Source of the DNA: DATCDE01 sp038252405
Lineage (GTDB): Bacteria > Actinomycetota > Actinomycetes > Prado026
Assembly: GCA_038252405.1 (NCBI GenBank)
Contig: JBBSAJ010000032.1
Span: forward strand, 1 to 27,806
Direction of reading: 5' to 3'
DNA length: 27,806 bases
This document shows, piece by piece, positions 11,201 to 20,947 of the stretch. The translations under genes and the position numbers were made by a program. The notes beneath the pieces were generated by a model that saw only the letters and a list, made by a program, of their open reading frames with translations, was not told the DNA's origin and did no database searches. Positions within the stretch are counted from its first letter, which is position 1. Every line of letters starts with the position of its first letter.

Positions 11201-12369
11201 CGCGCCCCGCCCTCGAGCAGCCCGGCCCGCGGGTTCTCGCCGGCGGTGGCGGTGCGGAAGGCCTCCAGCGCCGCGGTGGCGTCGGCGTCCAGCCGCTGCG
11301 GGACGGCGACCTCGACGGTGACCAGCAGGTCCCCGCGGGTGCCGTCACGGCGCCCAACGCCCTTGCCGCGCACCCGGAAGGTCCGCCCGTTGGACGTGCC
11401 TGCCGGGATCTTCAGCGTGACCGGGGGCCCACCGAGCGTCGGGACCTTGACCTCGGCGCCCAGCGCGGCCTCCGGGAAGGTGACCGGCACGGTGATGGTC
11501 AGGTTGTCCTCGGACCGCCCGAACAGCGGGTGCGGCGTGACCTTGACGACGACGTACAGGTCGCCGTTGGGGCCGCCGCGCTCACCGGGCGCGCCCTTGC
11601 CCTTGAGCCGGATCCGCTGGCCGTCCCGCACGCCGGCCGGGATGCGGGCCTGGATGGTGCGGGTCGACCGGCCACGGCCGCTGCCCTGGCAGGTCGGGCA
11701 CGGGTCGTCGACGACGAGCCCCCGGCCACGGCAGGCGCGGCACGGCTCGGCGAACGCGAACCCGCCGGCGTTGCGGCTGGTCTGGCCGGTGCCTTCGCAG
11801 GTCGGACAGACCCGCGGGGTGGTGCCGGCCTTGGCCCCGGTGCCGTGGCAGACCGGGCAGGGGGCTTCGCTGGTCAGCCGCAGCGGAACGGTAACCCCGT
11901 CGGTCGCCTCGGTGAACCCGAGGGTGACCTCCGACTCGATGTCCGCGCCGCGGCGTGGCTGGGCCGTGGTCGGGCCGCCCCGGCCACGGCCGAAGATGCC
12001 GCCGAACAGGTCGCCGATCCCGCCCGCCCCCGCCCCGCCGGGACCTCCGGCGCCGCCGAACAGGTCGCCGACGTCGAACGGCACCCCACCGGGACCGCCA
12101 CCGGCCCCGGTGGGCACCCGGAAGCCGCCGTTGCCGAACAGCGCCCGGCCCTCGTCGTACTCCTTGCGCCGCTTCTCGTCGGACAGGACGTCGTAGGCCT
12201 CGGAGATCACCTTGAACCGCTCCTCGGCCGCCGGGTCGCCCTTGTTGGCGTCCGGGTGGTACTGGCGGGCCAGCTTGCGGTACGCCTTCTTGATCTCGTC
12301 GGCCTTGGCGCCCTTGGGGACGCCGAGGACCTTGTAGAAGTCCTTCTCCAGGAAGTCCCGGCTGCTCAT
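11197..12369 (-). CDS. dnaJ: Co-chaperone DnaJ
   Basis: The product has 390 residues with a J domain (HPD at 38-40), a Gly/Phe-rich segment (about 85-140, with GDLFGG repeats), four CxxCxGxG zinc-binding repeats (CPVCHGTG, CPTCEGTG, CRACRGRG, CPTCQGSG), and the C-terminal substrate-binding beta-domains. It stimulates DnaK ATPase and delivers substrates. This is the DnaJ1 type normally found in actinobacterial dnaK operons. The ATG is preceded by GAGGAGGGG. The gene starts 40 bases after the grpE stop and its own stop overlaps hspR. Confidence 0.97.
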   Translation of the reverse strand: MSSRDFLEKDFYKVLGVPKGAKADEIKKAYRKLARQYHPDANKGDPAAEERFKVISEAYDVLSDEKRRKEYDEGRALFGNGGFRVPTGAGGGPGGVPFDVGDLFGGAGGPGGAGAGGIGDLFGGIFGRGRGGPTTAQPRRGADIESEVTLGFTEATDGVTVPLRLTSEAPCPVCHGTGAKAGTTPRVCPTCEGTGQTSRNAGGFAFAEPCRACRGRGLVVDDPCPTCQGSGRGRSTRTIQARIPAGVRDGQRIRLKGKGAPGERGGPNGDLYVVVKVTPHPLFGRSEDNLTITVPVTFPEAALGAEVKVPTLGGPPVTLKIPAGTSNGRTFRVRGKGVGRRDGTRGDLLVTVEVAVPQRLDADATAALEAFRTATAGENPRAGLLEGGAR

Positions 12370-12409
12370 CGGCGTCCCCTCCTCTCGGTGCTTCGGGTGG
12401 CTGGTCGGG

Positions 12410-13017
12410 TCACACGTCGGGCGGCGGGCTGCCCGGCGTCGGCTCGGCCACCGCCACCCTGGCCGGGCGGACCACCCGGTCGGCGAACCGGTAGCCGGCC
12501 TGGTAGACCGCCACGCAGGTGGCCTCGGCCACGTCGTCGCGGTGCTCGTGCGTCAGCGCCTCGTGCACGGTGGGGTCGAACGGCTCGCCCACGGTGCCGA
12601 AGGGCATCAGCCCCAGCCGTTGCGTCGCGGCCTCGAGGGCCTCGCCGACTGACTTGAAGCCCCCTTCGAGCTCGCCGTGCTCCCGGGCCCGGCCGACGTC
12701 GTCGAGCACCGGCAGCAGCTCGGTCAAGGCCGCGGCCACGGCCTGCTCACGCACCAGGTCGCGGTCGCGGTCCACCCGCTTGCGGTAGTTGGCGTACTCG
12801 GCCTGCAGCCGCTGGACGTCGGCGGTCCGTTCGGCCAGCTGCTCGGCCAGCACGGCGATCTCGGCGGAGATCTCCCCGGCCTCGAACTGCTCCTCGTTCA
12901 AGGCGGCCGCGGCCGCTCCGGGGGTGCCCGCGGGCTCCCGGAGCTGGCCGGTGGCCGGGTCGATCCGCCGCTTGTCCCGGATCACCGGTCCCTCGTGCGG
13001 CTGGGTCGACTCATCGC

Positions 13018-13021
<4 letters not shown>
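12410..13021 (-). CDS. grpE: Nucleotide exchange factor GrpE
   Basis: The product has 203 residues. There is a disordered N-terminus, then a long coiled coil (about 45-85, AEIAVLAEQLAERTADVQRLQAEYANYRKR). The C-terminal beta-wing head has the family signature (MPFGTVGEPFDPTVHEALTHE). It releases ADP from DnaK. The start is GTG at 13019-13021, overlapping the dnaK TGA stop as GTGA. It lies in the operon between dnaK and dnaJ. Confidence 0.96.
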
Positions 13022-14865
<1,844 letters not shown>

Positions 14866-14944
14866 GGGGAGTACCTCCGGAACAGGGGAAGAACGACAGA
14901 TCGGTGCGACCATCCTGCGCCCTTCCCGGTTTCGACGCAAGTGG

Positions 14945-14965
14945 CTTGAGTCTGGCCGACTCAAC
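14945..14965 (-). promoter_or_regulatory. HAIR operator (HspR binding site)
   Basis: CTTGAGT-CTGGCCG-ACTCAAC matches the HAIR consensus CTTGAGT-N7-ACTCAAG at 13 of 14 arm positions. It is about 80 bases upstream of the dnaK start. It is the only HAIR seen in the window, so one operator probably governs all five chaperone/regulator genes. Confidence 0.9.
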
Positions 14966-15043
14966 TTTGCTACCACGTCAACCTCAGAAGAGTCGGCAGG
15001 ATTCCCGAGTGGCAGGATCCGGACACGATCGCCGTCCCAGAAG

Positions 15044-15071
15044 TTACCGGCGAGTAGCATCGGGCTAGGCT
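15044..15071 (+). promoter_or_regulatory. Putative housekeeping promoter of the Fe-S oxidoreductase gene
   Basis: TTACCG (15044-15049), 16 bases, then TAGGCT (15066-15071) resembles an actinobacterial SigA-type -35/-10 pair. The -10 is good and the -35 weak. It would give a leader of about 65 bases before the GTG at 15144. Confidence 0.35.
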
Positions 15072-15076
15072 CCGTC

Positions 15077-15102
15077 CAGGTGCTCCGTGCTCAGGTGCTC
15101 CG
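15077..15102 (+). repeat. Short tandem repeat in the leader of the Fe-S oxidoreductase gene
   Basis: CAGGTGCTCCG occurs at 15077-15087 and again at 15092-15102, a period of 15 bases. It lies in the presumed 5' untranslated region. No function can be assigned. Confidence 0.6.
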
Positions 15103-15143
15103 CCCGCTTCGTTCGATTCCCCCTGCCTGCCCGGGAGGTCGCA

Positions 15144-17324
15144 GTGGATCAGCCATACGAGAGCTGGGTCTGGCTCGCCCTCGGCCTGCTGCTCAGCGTG
15201 GTGGGCTTTGCCATCGCCGGGCTGCGGCTGTTGTGGATCTACCGGCTAGCGCGCACCGGCCAGCCGGAGCCGAACCTGCTCGAAGACCCCCGCAAGGCCG
15301 TGGCGGCCGAGGCCGTCGAGGTGCTCGCCCAGCGCAAGCTGCTCAAGTGGACCGTGCCCGGGGTGGCCCACGTCTTCGCGTTCTGGGGCTTCCTGGTGCT
15401 CAGCCTCACGATCATCGAGGCGTACGGTGCGCTGTTCAGCCGCACGTTCGCGATCCCGGTGCTGAAGAACTGGTCGTTCGTCGCGTTCATCGAGGACCTC
15501 TTCGCGGTCCTCGTCCTTGTCGCGGTCATCGTGTTCGCGCTGATCCGGGTCCGGCAGAACCCGGCCAAGCTGGGACGCGACTCTCGGTTCTTCGGCTCCC
15601 ACATCGGGGCCGCCTGGCTGGTGCTGTTCATGATCTTCAATGTGGTCTGGACTCTCCTGCTCTACCGGGCCGCGCAGATCAACACCGGCCACTTCCCCTA
15701 CCCGGGCGGGGCGTTCGCCTCGCAGTGGGTGGCCGACCTGCTGCCGGCCGGCGAGACCGTCAACGGCTGGCTGGAGATCATCGGTATCCTGCTGCAGATC
15801 GGCGTGGTGCTCGGATTCCTCGTGCTCGTGGTCTACAGCAAGCACCTGCACATCTTCCTGGCCCCGATCAACGTGTTCTACTCGCGGCGCCCGAACGCGC
15901 TCGGCCCGCTCGTGCCGATGTACTCCGGCGGCCAGCCGATCAACTTCGAGGACCCGGGCGAGGACGACGTCTTCGGCGTCGGCAAGGTCGAGGACTTCAC
16001 CTGGAAGGGCATCCTCGACTTCGCCACCTGCACCGAGTGCGGCCGCTGCCAGAGCCAGTGCCCCGCGTGGAACACCGGCAAGCCGCTGTCGCCCAAGCTG
16101 CTGATCATGAACCTGCGCGACCACACCTTCGCGAAGGCGCCGTACCTGCTCGCCCAGGCGCACCCGACCTACCTGGCCTCCGGGCCCGGCGGCCCGCAGC
16201 CGGCACCGGTCGAGCTGTCATCGTTCTCCGAGGCGGTGCAGGCCGAGGCGGCCCGCGACCTGGTCGGGCCGAACGAGCGCGACGAGCACGGGCACTCCCT
16301 CGGCGGCGGCGTCATCGACCCCGACGTCCTGTGGTCGTGCACCACCTGCGGGGCGTGCGTCGAGCAGTGCCCGGTGGACATCGAGCACATCGACCACATC
16401 GTGGACCTGCGCCGGTTCCAGGTGATGATCGAGTCGGCATTCCCGACCGAGCTGGGCGGGCTGTTCAAGAACCTGGAGACCAAGGGCAACCCGTGGGGCA
16501 TGAACGCCTCCGGGCGGCTGGACTGGGCGGCTGACCTGCCGTTCGAGGTGCGGGTCGTCGACGGCGAGATCCCAGCCGAGGTGGAGTGGCTGTTCTGGGT
16601 CGGCTGCGCCGGCGCCTACGAGGACCGGGCCAAGAAGACCACCCAGGCGGTGGCCGAGCTGCTGCACCTGGCCGGCGTCGAGTTCGCCGTCTTGGGCGAG
16701 GGCGAGACCTGCACGGGTGACTCGGCGCGGCGCTCCGGCAACGAGTTCCTGTTCCAGATGCTGGCCCAGCAAAACGTCGAGGTGCTCAACGAGGTGGGCG
16801 CCAAGAAGATCGTGGTGACCTGCCCGCACTGCTTCAACACGATCCGCAACGAGTACCCGCAGCTCGGCGGGGACTACGAGGTCGTCCACCACACCCAGCT
16901 GCTCAACCGGCTGGTGCGCGAGGGCCGGCTCACGCCGGTCGCCCCGGTGGAGGAGAAGGTGACCTACCACGACCCGTGCTACCTGGGCCGACACAACAAG
17001 GTGTACGCCCCTCCGCGCGAGCTGGTCACGGCGCTGCCCGGCCTCACCTTCGCCGAGATGCCGCGCAACGCCGACCGCGGGTTCTGCTGCGGTGCCGGCG
17101 GCGCCCGGATGTGGATGGAGGAGAAGATCGGCCAGCGGGTCAACGAGGTGCGCACCCAGGAGGCGATCGACACCGGCGCCGACACCGTCGCGGTGGCCTG
17201 CCCGTTCTGCAAGGTCATGATCGCGGACGGCGTGGGCGCCCTGCAGCCCGACCTGGACAAGGCGGCCCAGACCCAGGTCATGGACGTCGCCCAGCTGCTG
17301 CTCCGCTCCGTCCAGCGCGCCTGA
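15144..17324 (+). CDS. Membrane-anchored Fe-S oxidoreductase (HdrD/GlpC-like, Rv0338c type)
   Basis: The product has 726 residues. The N-terminal third holds about five or six membrane helices (for example WLALGLLLSVVGFAIAGLRLLW and WLEIIGILLQIGVVLGFLVLVV), like a NarI/HdrE-type cytochrome b subunit. Two 4Fe-4S ferredoxin motifs follow, starting at about Cys296 (CTECGRCQSQCP) and Cys399 (CTTCGACVEQCP). The C-terminal half has two cysteine-rich CCG domains (CPHCFN; DPCYLG...CCGAGGARMW with Cys648-Cys649; ACPFCK). Such proteins shuttle electrons between the quinone pool and a soluble partner, often with an acyl-CoA or lactate-type oxidation; the partner here is unknown. The GTG start is preferred because GGGAGG lies five bases upstream. 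An ATG-like codon at 15087 gives an implausible N-terminus. Divergent from dnaK. Confidence 0.9.
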   Translation: MDQPYESWVWLALGLLLSVVGFAIAGLRLLWIYRLARTGQPEPNLLEDPRKAVAAEAVEVLAQRKLLKWTVPGVAHVFAFWGFLVLSLTIIEAYGALFSRTFAIPVLKNWSFVAFIEDLFAVLVLVAVIVFALIRVRQNPAKLGRDSRFFGSHIGAAWLVLFMIFNVVWTLLLYRAAQINTGHFPYPGGAFASQWVADLLPAGETVNGWLEIIGILLQIGVVLGFLVLVVYSKHLHIFLAPINVFYSRRPNALGPLVPMYSGGQPINFEDPGEDDVFGVGKVEDFTWKGILDFATCTECGRCQSQCPAWNTGKPLSPKLLIMNLRDHTFAKAPYLLAQAHPTYLASGPGGPQPAPVELSSFSEAVQAEAARDLVGPNERDEHGHSLGGGVIDPDVLWSCTTCGACVEQCPVDIEHIDHIVDLRRFQVMIESAFPTELGGLFKNLETKGNPWGMNASGRLDWAADLPFEVRVVDGEIPAEVEWLFWVGCAGAYEDRAKKTTQAVAELLHLAGVEFAVLGEGETCTGDSARRSGNEFLFQMLAQQNVEVLNEVGAKKIVVTCPHCFNTIRNEYPQLGGDYEVVHHTQLLNRLVREGRLTPVAPVEEKVTYHDPCYLGRHNKVYAPPRELVTALPGLTFAEMPRNADRGFCCGAGGARMWMEEKIGQRVNEVRTQEAIDTGADTVAVACPFCKVMIADGVGALQPDLDKAAQTQVMDVAQLLLRSVQRA

Positions 17325-17326
17325 AC

Positions 17327-17370
17327 TTGTCAGGGTGAGGACGACGTATTCGTCGTCCTCACCCTGACAA
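17327..17370. terminator. 20-bp perfect stem-loop, bidirectional terminator; copy 2 of the dispersed palindrome
   Basis: TTGTCAGGGTGAGGACGACG (17327-17346) pairs perfectly with 17351-17370 around a 4-base TATT loop. It begins two bases after the Fe-S gene stop and ends four bases before the dcd stop, so it can terminate both convergent genes. Its 42-nt core (17328-17369) is the same as at 6876-6917 apart from four of the ten central bases. Confidence 0.85.
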
Positions 17371-17374
17371 CTGT

Positions 17375-17950
17375 TCAGACCTGGGTGCGGTGGAAGTTCT
17401 GGAAGGACCGGGACGGCGTCGGTCCGCGCTGCCCCTGGTAGCGGGAGCCGTAGACCGCTGAGCCGTACGGGTGCTCCGCCGGCGAGGACAGCCGGAACAG
17501 GCACAGCTGGCCGATCTTCATGCCCGACCACAGCTTGATCGGCAAGGTGGCCACGTTGGACAGCTCGAGGGTCACGTGCCCGCTGAAGCCCGGATCGATG
17601 AAGCCGGCCGTCGAGTGGGTGAGCAGGCCGAGCCGCCCGAGTGACGACTTGCCCTCGAGCCGCCCGGCGATGTCGTCCGGAAGGGTCACGACCTCGTAGG
17701 TCGAGGCCAGCACGAACTCCCCCGGGTGCAGGATGAACGGCTCGTCGGCGGCCGCCTCGACCAGCCGGGTCAGGTCGGGCTGCTCGACCGCTGGGTCGAT
17801 GTGCGGGTACCGATGGTTCTCGAACACCCGGAAGTAGCGGTCCAGCCGGACGTCGACCGACGACGGCTGGATCATCGAGGGGTCGTACGGGGCCAGCTCG
17901 ACCCTTCCGGAGTCGAGCTCGGCGCGGATGTCGCGGTCGGAGAGCAGCAC
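17375..17950 (-). CDS. dcd: dCTP deaminase (probably dUMP-forming, bifunctional)
   Basis: The product has 191 residues, closely matching the mycobacterial Dcd pattern: LLSDRDIRAEL at the start, QPSSVDVRLD, RLEGKSSLGRLGLLTHSTAGFIDPGF in the trimeric active site, and YQGQRGPTPSRS near the end. It converts dCTP to dUTP, and in this actinobacterial subgroup directly to dUMP, supplying thymidylate synthesis. The start is GTG at 17948-17950, giving VLLSDRD (read as Met). The frame is open far upstream, but that region is the antisense/out-of-frame part of the membrane-protein gene. It starts 10 bases after the stop of that gene, with only a weak GC-rich ribosome site. Confidence 0.95.
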   Translation of the reverse strand: MLLSDRDIRAELDSGRVELAPYDPSMIQPSSVDVRLDRYFRVFENHRYPHIDPAVEQPDLTRLVEAAADEPFILHPGEFVLASTYEVVTLPDDIAGRLEGKSSLGRLGLLTHSTAGFIDPGFSGHVTLELSNVATLPIKLWSGMKIGQLCLFRLSSPAEHPYGSAVYGSRYQGQRGPTPSRSFQNFHRTQV

Positions 17951-17960
17951 GGCGGCGAGG

Positions 17961-19103
17961 CTACCGCCCCGGCCCGGCCGGTGGCCCCCCGCCGTACCCC
18001 CCGGAGGCCCCCACGATCTCCTCCCGCAGCTGCTCGATCCGTCCCAGCAGGCTGACGCTGTCGACGACGCCGTGCACCGAGGGCTGGCCGGCGGTGACCG
18101 CGGTGAGCGCCGTCGAGAGCTGGTCCTGCAGCTCCGACGACGCGTCCAGGAGCGACCCGCCGCGCAGCCGGCGGCCGAGCAGGTCCGCGAGCCGCTGCAG
18201 CAGGTCGGCCAGCGTGTCCCGACGCAGCAGCGGGGTCGGCCCAGGCCGGTCGTACAGCTGGTCGACGTTGAGGGTGATCGACCGGGCCTGCAGCGACACC
18301 CGCCGGTGCCAGCCCAGCTCGTCGGCCAGCCCAGCGACCCGCTCCCGGTGCCGGCGGGCCCATGGGTTGAACCGGACCGACTCGACCGCTGCCACGACGC
18401 AGCCGGCGGTGACGTCGTCCTGATGGCGCAGGCTGTCACCGACCAGGTTGACGAACGCGTGCCGCTCCGCCCAGCCGACCTCCCGCGGCTCGGCCCTGAG
18501 GTGCTCCACCACGATCTCCAGCGAGCGCCGCACGGCCGCCGTCCAGTCCCGCATGGCCGCGAGGGCCGGTTCCACCTGCGCCCGCTCAGGGATGACCAGG
18601 GCGATGGCGATTCCGACCGCACCGCCGATGACGCAGTCGACGAGCCGCCACAACCCGTAGCCGCGGGCGGTGGGTCCGAGCAGCAGCACCAGCAGCACCG
18701 AGAAGGACACCTGCACCCGACCCGCCGGAGCCAGGGGCAGCCGGCTGGCGACCGCGAACGCGGCCAGGGACCCGAGGAACACCACGAAGACGTTGCGGCC
18801 GCCCACGTTGACAAGGACCTGGGCGACGGCCACACCCACGGTGTTGCCAACGATCGTCTGGATGCCCTGGGCGATCGTGCTGTAGAGGCTGGCCTGCACG
18901 GTCAGCATTGCCAGGATGGGGGCGAAGACTGCCGAGGCGTTGCCGCTGAGCTGCTCGGCGAGTCCCCACGCCACGGCCGCGGCGACCGCGGCCTTGAAGG
19001 CCGTGAGCCAGGTGGGCCGGCCACTGCTCGGCGCGGTCAGCAGATCACTGAGCGGAGCGAGGACGCCGACGTCCGCTGAGCCCCTCTCGACCGGCGTCGC
19101 CAT
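17961..19103 (-). CDS. FUSC-type (aromatic acid exporter-like) membrane protein
   Basis: The product has 380 residues. The first about 185 form roughly six membrane helices (for example FKAAVAAAVAWGLAEQL, FAPILAMLTVQASLYSTIAQGI, VFVVFLGSLAAFAVASRL, VDCVIGGAVGIAIALVIP). The motif GIQTIVGNTVGVAVAQ is typical of the FUSC/DUF939/ArAE family. The remaining half is a soluble helical domain with a Gly-rich end. Members are half-size relatives of AaeB aromatic-acid efflux pumps; substrate here is unknown. It is followed after 10 bases by dcd, so the two are probably co-transcribed. Its start codon lies inside the putative divergent promoter of the tRNA gene. Confidence 0.85.
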   Translation of the reverse strand: MATPVERGSADVGVLAPLSDLLTAPSSGRPTWLTAFKAAVAAAVAWGLAEQLSGNASAVFAPILAMLTVQASLYSTIAQGIQTIVGNTVGVAVAQVLVNVGGRNVFVVFLGSLAAFAVASRLPLAPAGRVQVSFSVLLVLLLGPTARGYGLWRLVDCVIGGAVGIAIALVIPERAQVEPALAAMRDWTAAVRRSLEIVVEHLRAEPREVGWAERHAFVNLVGDSLRHQDDVTAGCVVAAVESVRFNPWARRHRERVAGLADELGWHRRVSLQARSITLNVDQLYDRPGPTPLLRRDTLADLLQRLADLLGRRLRGGSLLDASSELQDQLSTALTAVTAGQPSVHGVVDSVSLLGRIEQLREEIVGASGGYGGGPPAGPGR

Positions 19104-19114
19104 GCCGGTAGAGT
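19087..19114 (+). promoter_or_regulatory. Putative promoter of the tRNA-Gly gene
   Basis: TCGACC (19087-19092), a 16-base spacer and TAGAGT (19109-19114) fit a SigA-type promoter about 30 bases before the tRNA. It overlaps the start of the divergent FUSC gene. Confidence 0.4.
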
Positions 19115-19143
19115 AGGCGGGCCGCGGTGGCCAAGCCGCCCGT

Positions 19144-19214
19144 GCGGGTGTAGTTCAATGGCAGAACATCAGCTTCCCAAGCTGACAGTGCGGGTTCGAT
19201 TCCCGTCACCCGCT
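19144..19214 (+). tRNA. tRNA-Gly (anticodon CCC)
   Basis: A full cloverleaf of 71 bases can be folded. The acceptor GCGGGTG pairs with CACCCGC. The D arm is GTTC/GAAC, the anticodon stem TCAGC/GCTGA with loop TTCCCAA, and the T arm GCGGG/CCCGT with loop TTCGATT. The discriminator is T. The anticodon CCC reads GGG. The 3' CCA is not encoded (CCC follows), as usual in actinobacteria. It marks the point where dense conserved genes give way to accessory DNA. Confidence 0.95.
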
Positions 19215-19645
19215 CCCTGGGGTCTTCGCAGAATGCGGAGCAACTCTTCGCAGAATGCCCGCCGAGGGCCCCCAGCCAGTACGGCGACAGGTGGGGCTCT
19301 GGGCGACACAAGTGCAGTACGTGCGGCAACGCCCGACACCAGGGCCGCCGAGCCAGGGAGCCCGGGAACGGCACGTACGTGCGCGTGGTCTCCGTCCCTC
19401 AGGGTCCGACGGGCGGGGCAGAGGATCGGTCGGACTGACGCTCTGGTTGTGTCCGGGCCATACGCCGCCGATGACGCCGCAGTACTTGTCGACGAAGCCC
19501 CGAGTGGCACCACCACTCGGCGAAGTTCGTGGACACCGGGTTGATCACCACGCGAAGTTTCCGCTCTGCTCGGACCACGTACCCCACCGCCTCACCAGCC
19601 CACTCATGTTGCCCCGCTCGGCACCTGCGTGCCGCCCGCGAGGTT
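19215..19645. other. 431-base stretch without a supported gene, downstream of tRNA-Gly
   Basis: Frames here lack convincing codon bias or protein features, and several are simply translations through the tRNA. A 14-base direct repeat lies at its left end. The region around 19440-19600 is less GC-rich than the neighbouring genes and may be decayed coding DNA, but no family is recognisable. Confidence 0.6.
19223..19258 (+). repeat. 14-base direct repeat next to tRNA-Gly
   Basis: TCTTCGCAGAATGC is found at 19223-19236 and again at 19245-19258 (22-base period), starting 9 bases after the tRNA 3' end. It could be a relic of an integration site or a regulatory repeat. Confidence 0.7.
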
Positions 19646-19996
19646 CTATTCGCTGTCGCGGATCACACGGCTGAGTAGCGTCTCGGCGGTCTTGCTGCCT
19701 TCGTCGACCAGGCGCTGGAGGGTGCGCACATCGCCGCGGTCGGCGGCGATCTCGGCGAGATGATCCGCGGCTGCTTCGTTGCCACTGTCGATGAGGTAGT
19801 TCAGCGTCTCGACATCCTGCGTGCCTGCGGCCAGCGCGGCCAGGAGGTCGCCAGCCTTCTCGTTGCCGGAGTCGATGAGGTACTTCAGGGTGTCGACGTC
19901 CCCGTCCTCAGCGGACAGTTCGGCGAGGCGGTCGGCGGCCTCGTCGTTGCCTTCCTCCACGAGCGCGCGGAGGGCATCCCGCTCAACTCTGCTCAT
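19646..19996 (-). CDS. Solenoid-like protein of four 28-residue repeats
   Basis: The product has 116 residues and consists of MSRV plus exactly four 28-residue units (5-32, 33-60, 61-88, 89-116). The pattern is roughly D-V-x-T-L-x-x-L-(I/V)-D-x-G-N-x-x-A-A-x-x-L-A-E-(I/L)-A-x, i.e. helix, turn with Gly-Asn, helix. The units look like a two-helix solenoid repeat related in style to ankyrin, SEL1 or HEAT repeats but shorter. The protein is acidic and cytoplasmic, with no signal peptide. No enzyme motif is present, so a protein-binding role is the natural inference. The start at 19996 is chosen because the first repeat begins just after it; the in-frame extension upstream is basic and not repeat-like. 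A GTTGA/TCAAC inverted repeat lies 38 bases upstream. Family not recognised. Confidence 0.8.
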   Translation of the reverse strand: MSRVERDALRALVEEGNDEAADRLAELSAEDGDVDTLKYLIDSGNEKAGDLLAALAAGTQDVETLNYLIDSGNEAAADHLAEIAADRGDVRTLQRLVDEGSKTAETLLSRVIRDSE

Positions 19997-20033
19997 TCGT
20001 CCGACGCTACGCTCGGCCCGAGAACTGGTTGAG

Positions 20034-20048
20034 GTTGACCGCATCAAC
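20034..20048 (-). promoter_or_regulatory. Candidate operator GTTGA-N5-TCAAC
   Basis: A perfect 5-bp inverted repeat with a 5-base spacer lies 38 bases upstream of the repeat-protein start. An extra GTTGA sits six bases away, in direct orientation. It could bind a dimeric regulator; there is no further support. Confidence 0.3.
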
Positions 20049-20054
20049 AGCCAG

Positions 20055-20087
20055 ATCACCCCCGCACTGCATCGGCACTTCGCGAGC
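20055..20087 (+). repeat. Dispersed accessory-region repeat, copy A
   Basis: This stretch matches 24368-24398 at 28 of 33 aligned columns, including 12 identical bases CTGCATCGGCAC and ATCACCCC at the left end. It is non-coding here. Confidence 0.6.
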
Positions 20088-20178
20088 TTGGCCCTGCCGA
20101 AGGACCTACGCCTCTCGCCGGTGGTCGGCATCGACGTTGACGCTGTTTGAGTAGGTCCACCAACACGGGGGTCGGTTG

Positions 20179-20754
20179 ATGCGTAGCGCCTGGGGAGTCG
20201 CGGTCGGCCTGGCTGTGGTCGGACTGTTCACCGCCTCCTGCGCAGGTTCGGCGTCCGCGCCCTCGGTGACCCCTACCGGGTCCGGTCCCAGCGCGAACAC
20301 CAGCCCCTCTTCGACGGCATCGGGCACCTTCGGTGAATCGCCCGCTTCGGTGCTCGCCCGAACCGTCACCGGAGTCGACCCGATTCTGCTCCCGACCGCG
20401 GTCCCGGCGAACTGGACGACGAGCGCCGACGTCGTGACCGACTTCTTCCAGGTGACCTACCGGTCAGTGACGGGCGGCCAGAGCCTGACCGTGGCGGTGC
20501 AGGTCGCCAACCTCGGCGTCCCCACCGGGGATGCGACGCAGACCCAGCCGGGCTTCCACGGCGACCCTCGCTCTCTGTACCAGTTCGCCAGCCGGACGGA
20601 CCCGACCAGCGACCGCTGGCTGGTATGGGTCGAACCGGGCCGATGGGACCGCGAACCCGACCACGGCGGCGTGCCCTACCTGCTGTCCGGAACCGGGCTC
20701 ACCGACGCGCAGTTCTGGACCTACGCCAACTCCCTCACCGCAACGACCGGCTGA
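20179..20754 (+). CDS. Putative secreted lipoprotein of unknown function
   Basis: The product has 191 residues. A signal peptide (MRSAWGVAVGLAVVGLFTASC) ends in a lipobox-like TASC with Cys about 21, so lipid attachment to the outer face of the membrane is likely. A Ser/Pro/Thr-rich linker (about 22-55) leads to a C-terminal domain of about 130 residues with mixed strands and aromatic residues (WTTSADVVTDFFQVTYRS, RWLVWVEPGRW, AQFWTYANSL). No catalytic motif is visible and no family is recognised. The ATG at 20179 is chosen over the TTG one codon earlier; GGGGGT lies a few bases upstream. It is followed by about 190 non-coding bases. Confidence 0.8.
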   Translation: MRSAWGVAVGLAVVGLFTASCAGSASAPSVTPTGSGPSANTSPSSTASGTFGESPASVLARTVTGVDPILLPTAVPANWTTSADVVTDFFQVTYRSVTGGQSLTVAVQVANLGVPTGDATQTQPGFHGDPRSLYQFASRTDPTSDRWLVWVEPGRWDREPDHGGVPYLLSGTGLTDAQFWTYANSLTATTG

Positions 20755-20947
20755 CAACGGCCGAACCGCAAGGTGGACCGAACGGCCCCACAATGGGCAC
20801 CTCGGTGCGGTCCCTAGCCCGGGTTGATGAGCTTGACCTTGGGATGTGACCCGAGCGGAGTGGGTCCGCATTGGCCGAGCCGAGACGTCCTCAGAGTCGT
20901 GGGTGCAGGTGCGTCGACTCCTGGCGAGGGGTTGTCTAGGCACCCGA

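Noticed and set aside
15110..15121. GTTCGATTCCC, identical to the T-arm of the tRNA-Gly, as a possible att or tRNA fragment
   Set aside because: Only 11 bases match, and no flanking tRNA structure is present; likely chance.
19045..19374. Minus-strand frame containing a VTGIEPALSAWEADVLPL-like peptide through the tRNA
   Set aside because: It is a translation of the reverse strand of the tRNA-Gly gene, a well-known source of spurious protein annotations.
19169..19516. Minus-strand frame ending GDGNRTRTVSLGS
   Set aside because: Same cause: a reading of the tRNA on the opposite strand, with no protein features upstream.
19399..19587. 62-residue minus-strand frame with a short protein-like start (RKLRVVINPVSTNFAEWW)
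   Set aside because: Only about 25 residues look protein-like, then it turns Arg-rich; no ribosome site and no recognisable family. May be decayed coding DNA.
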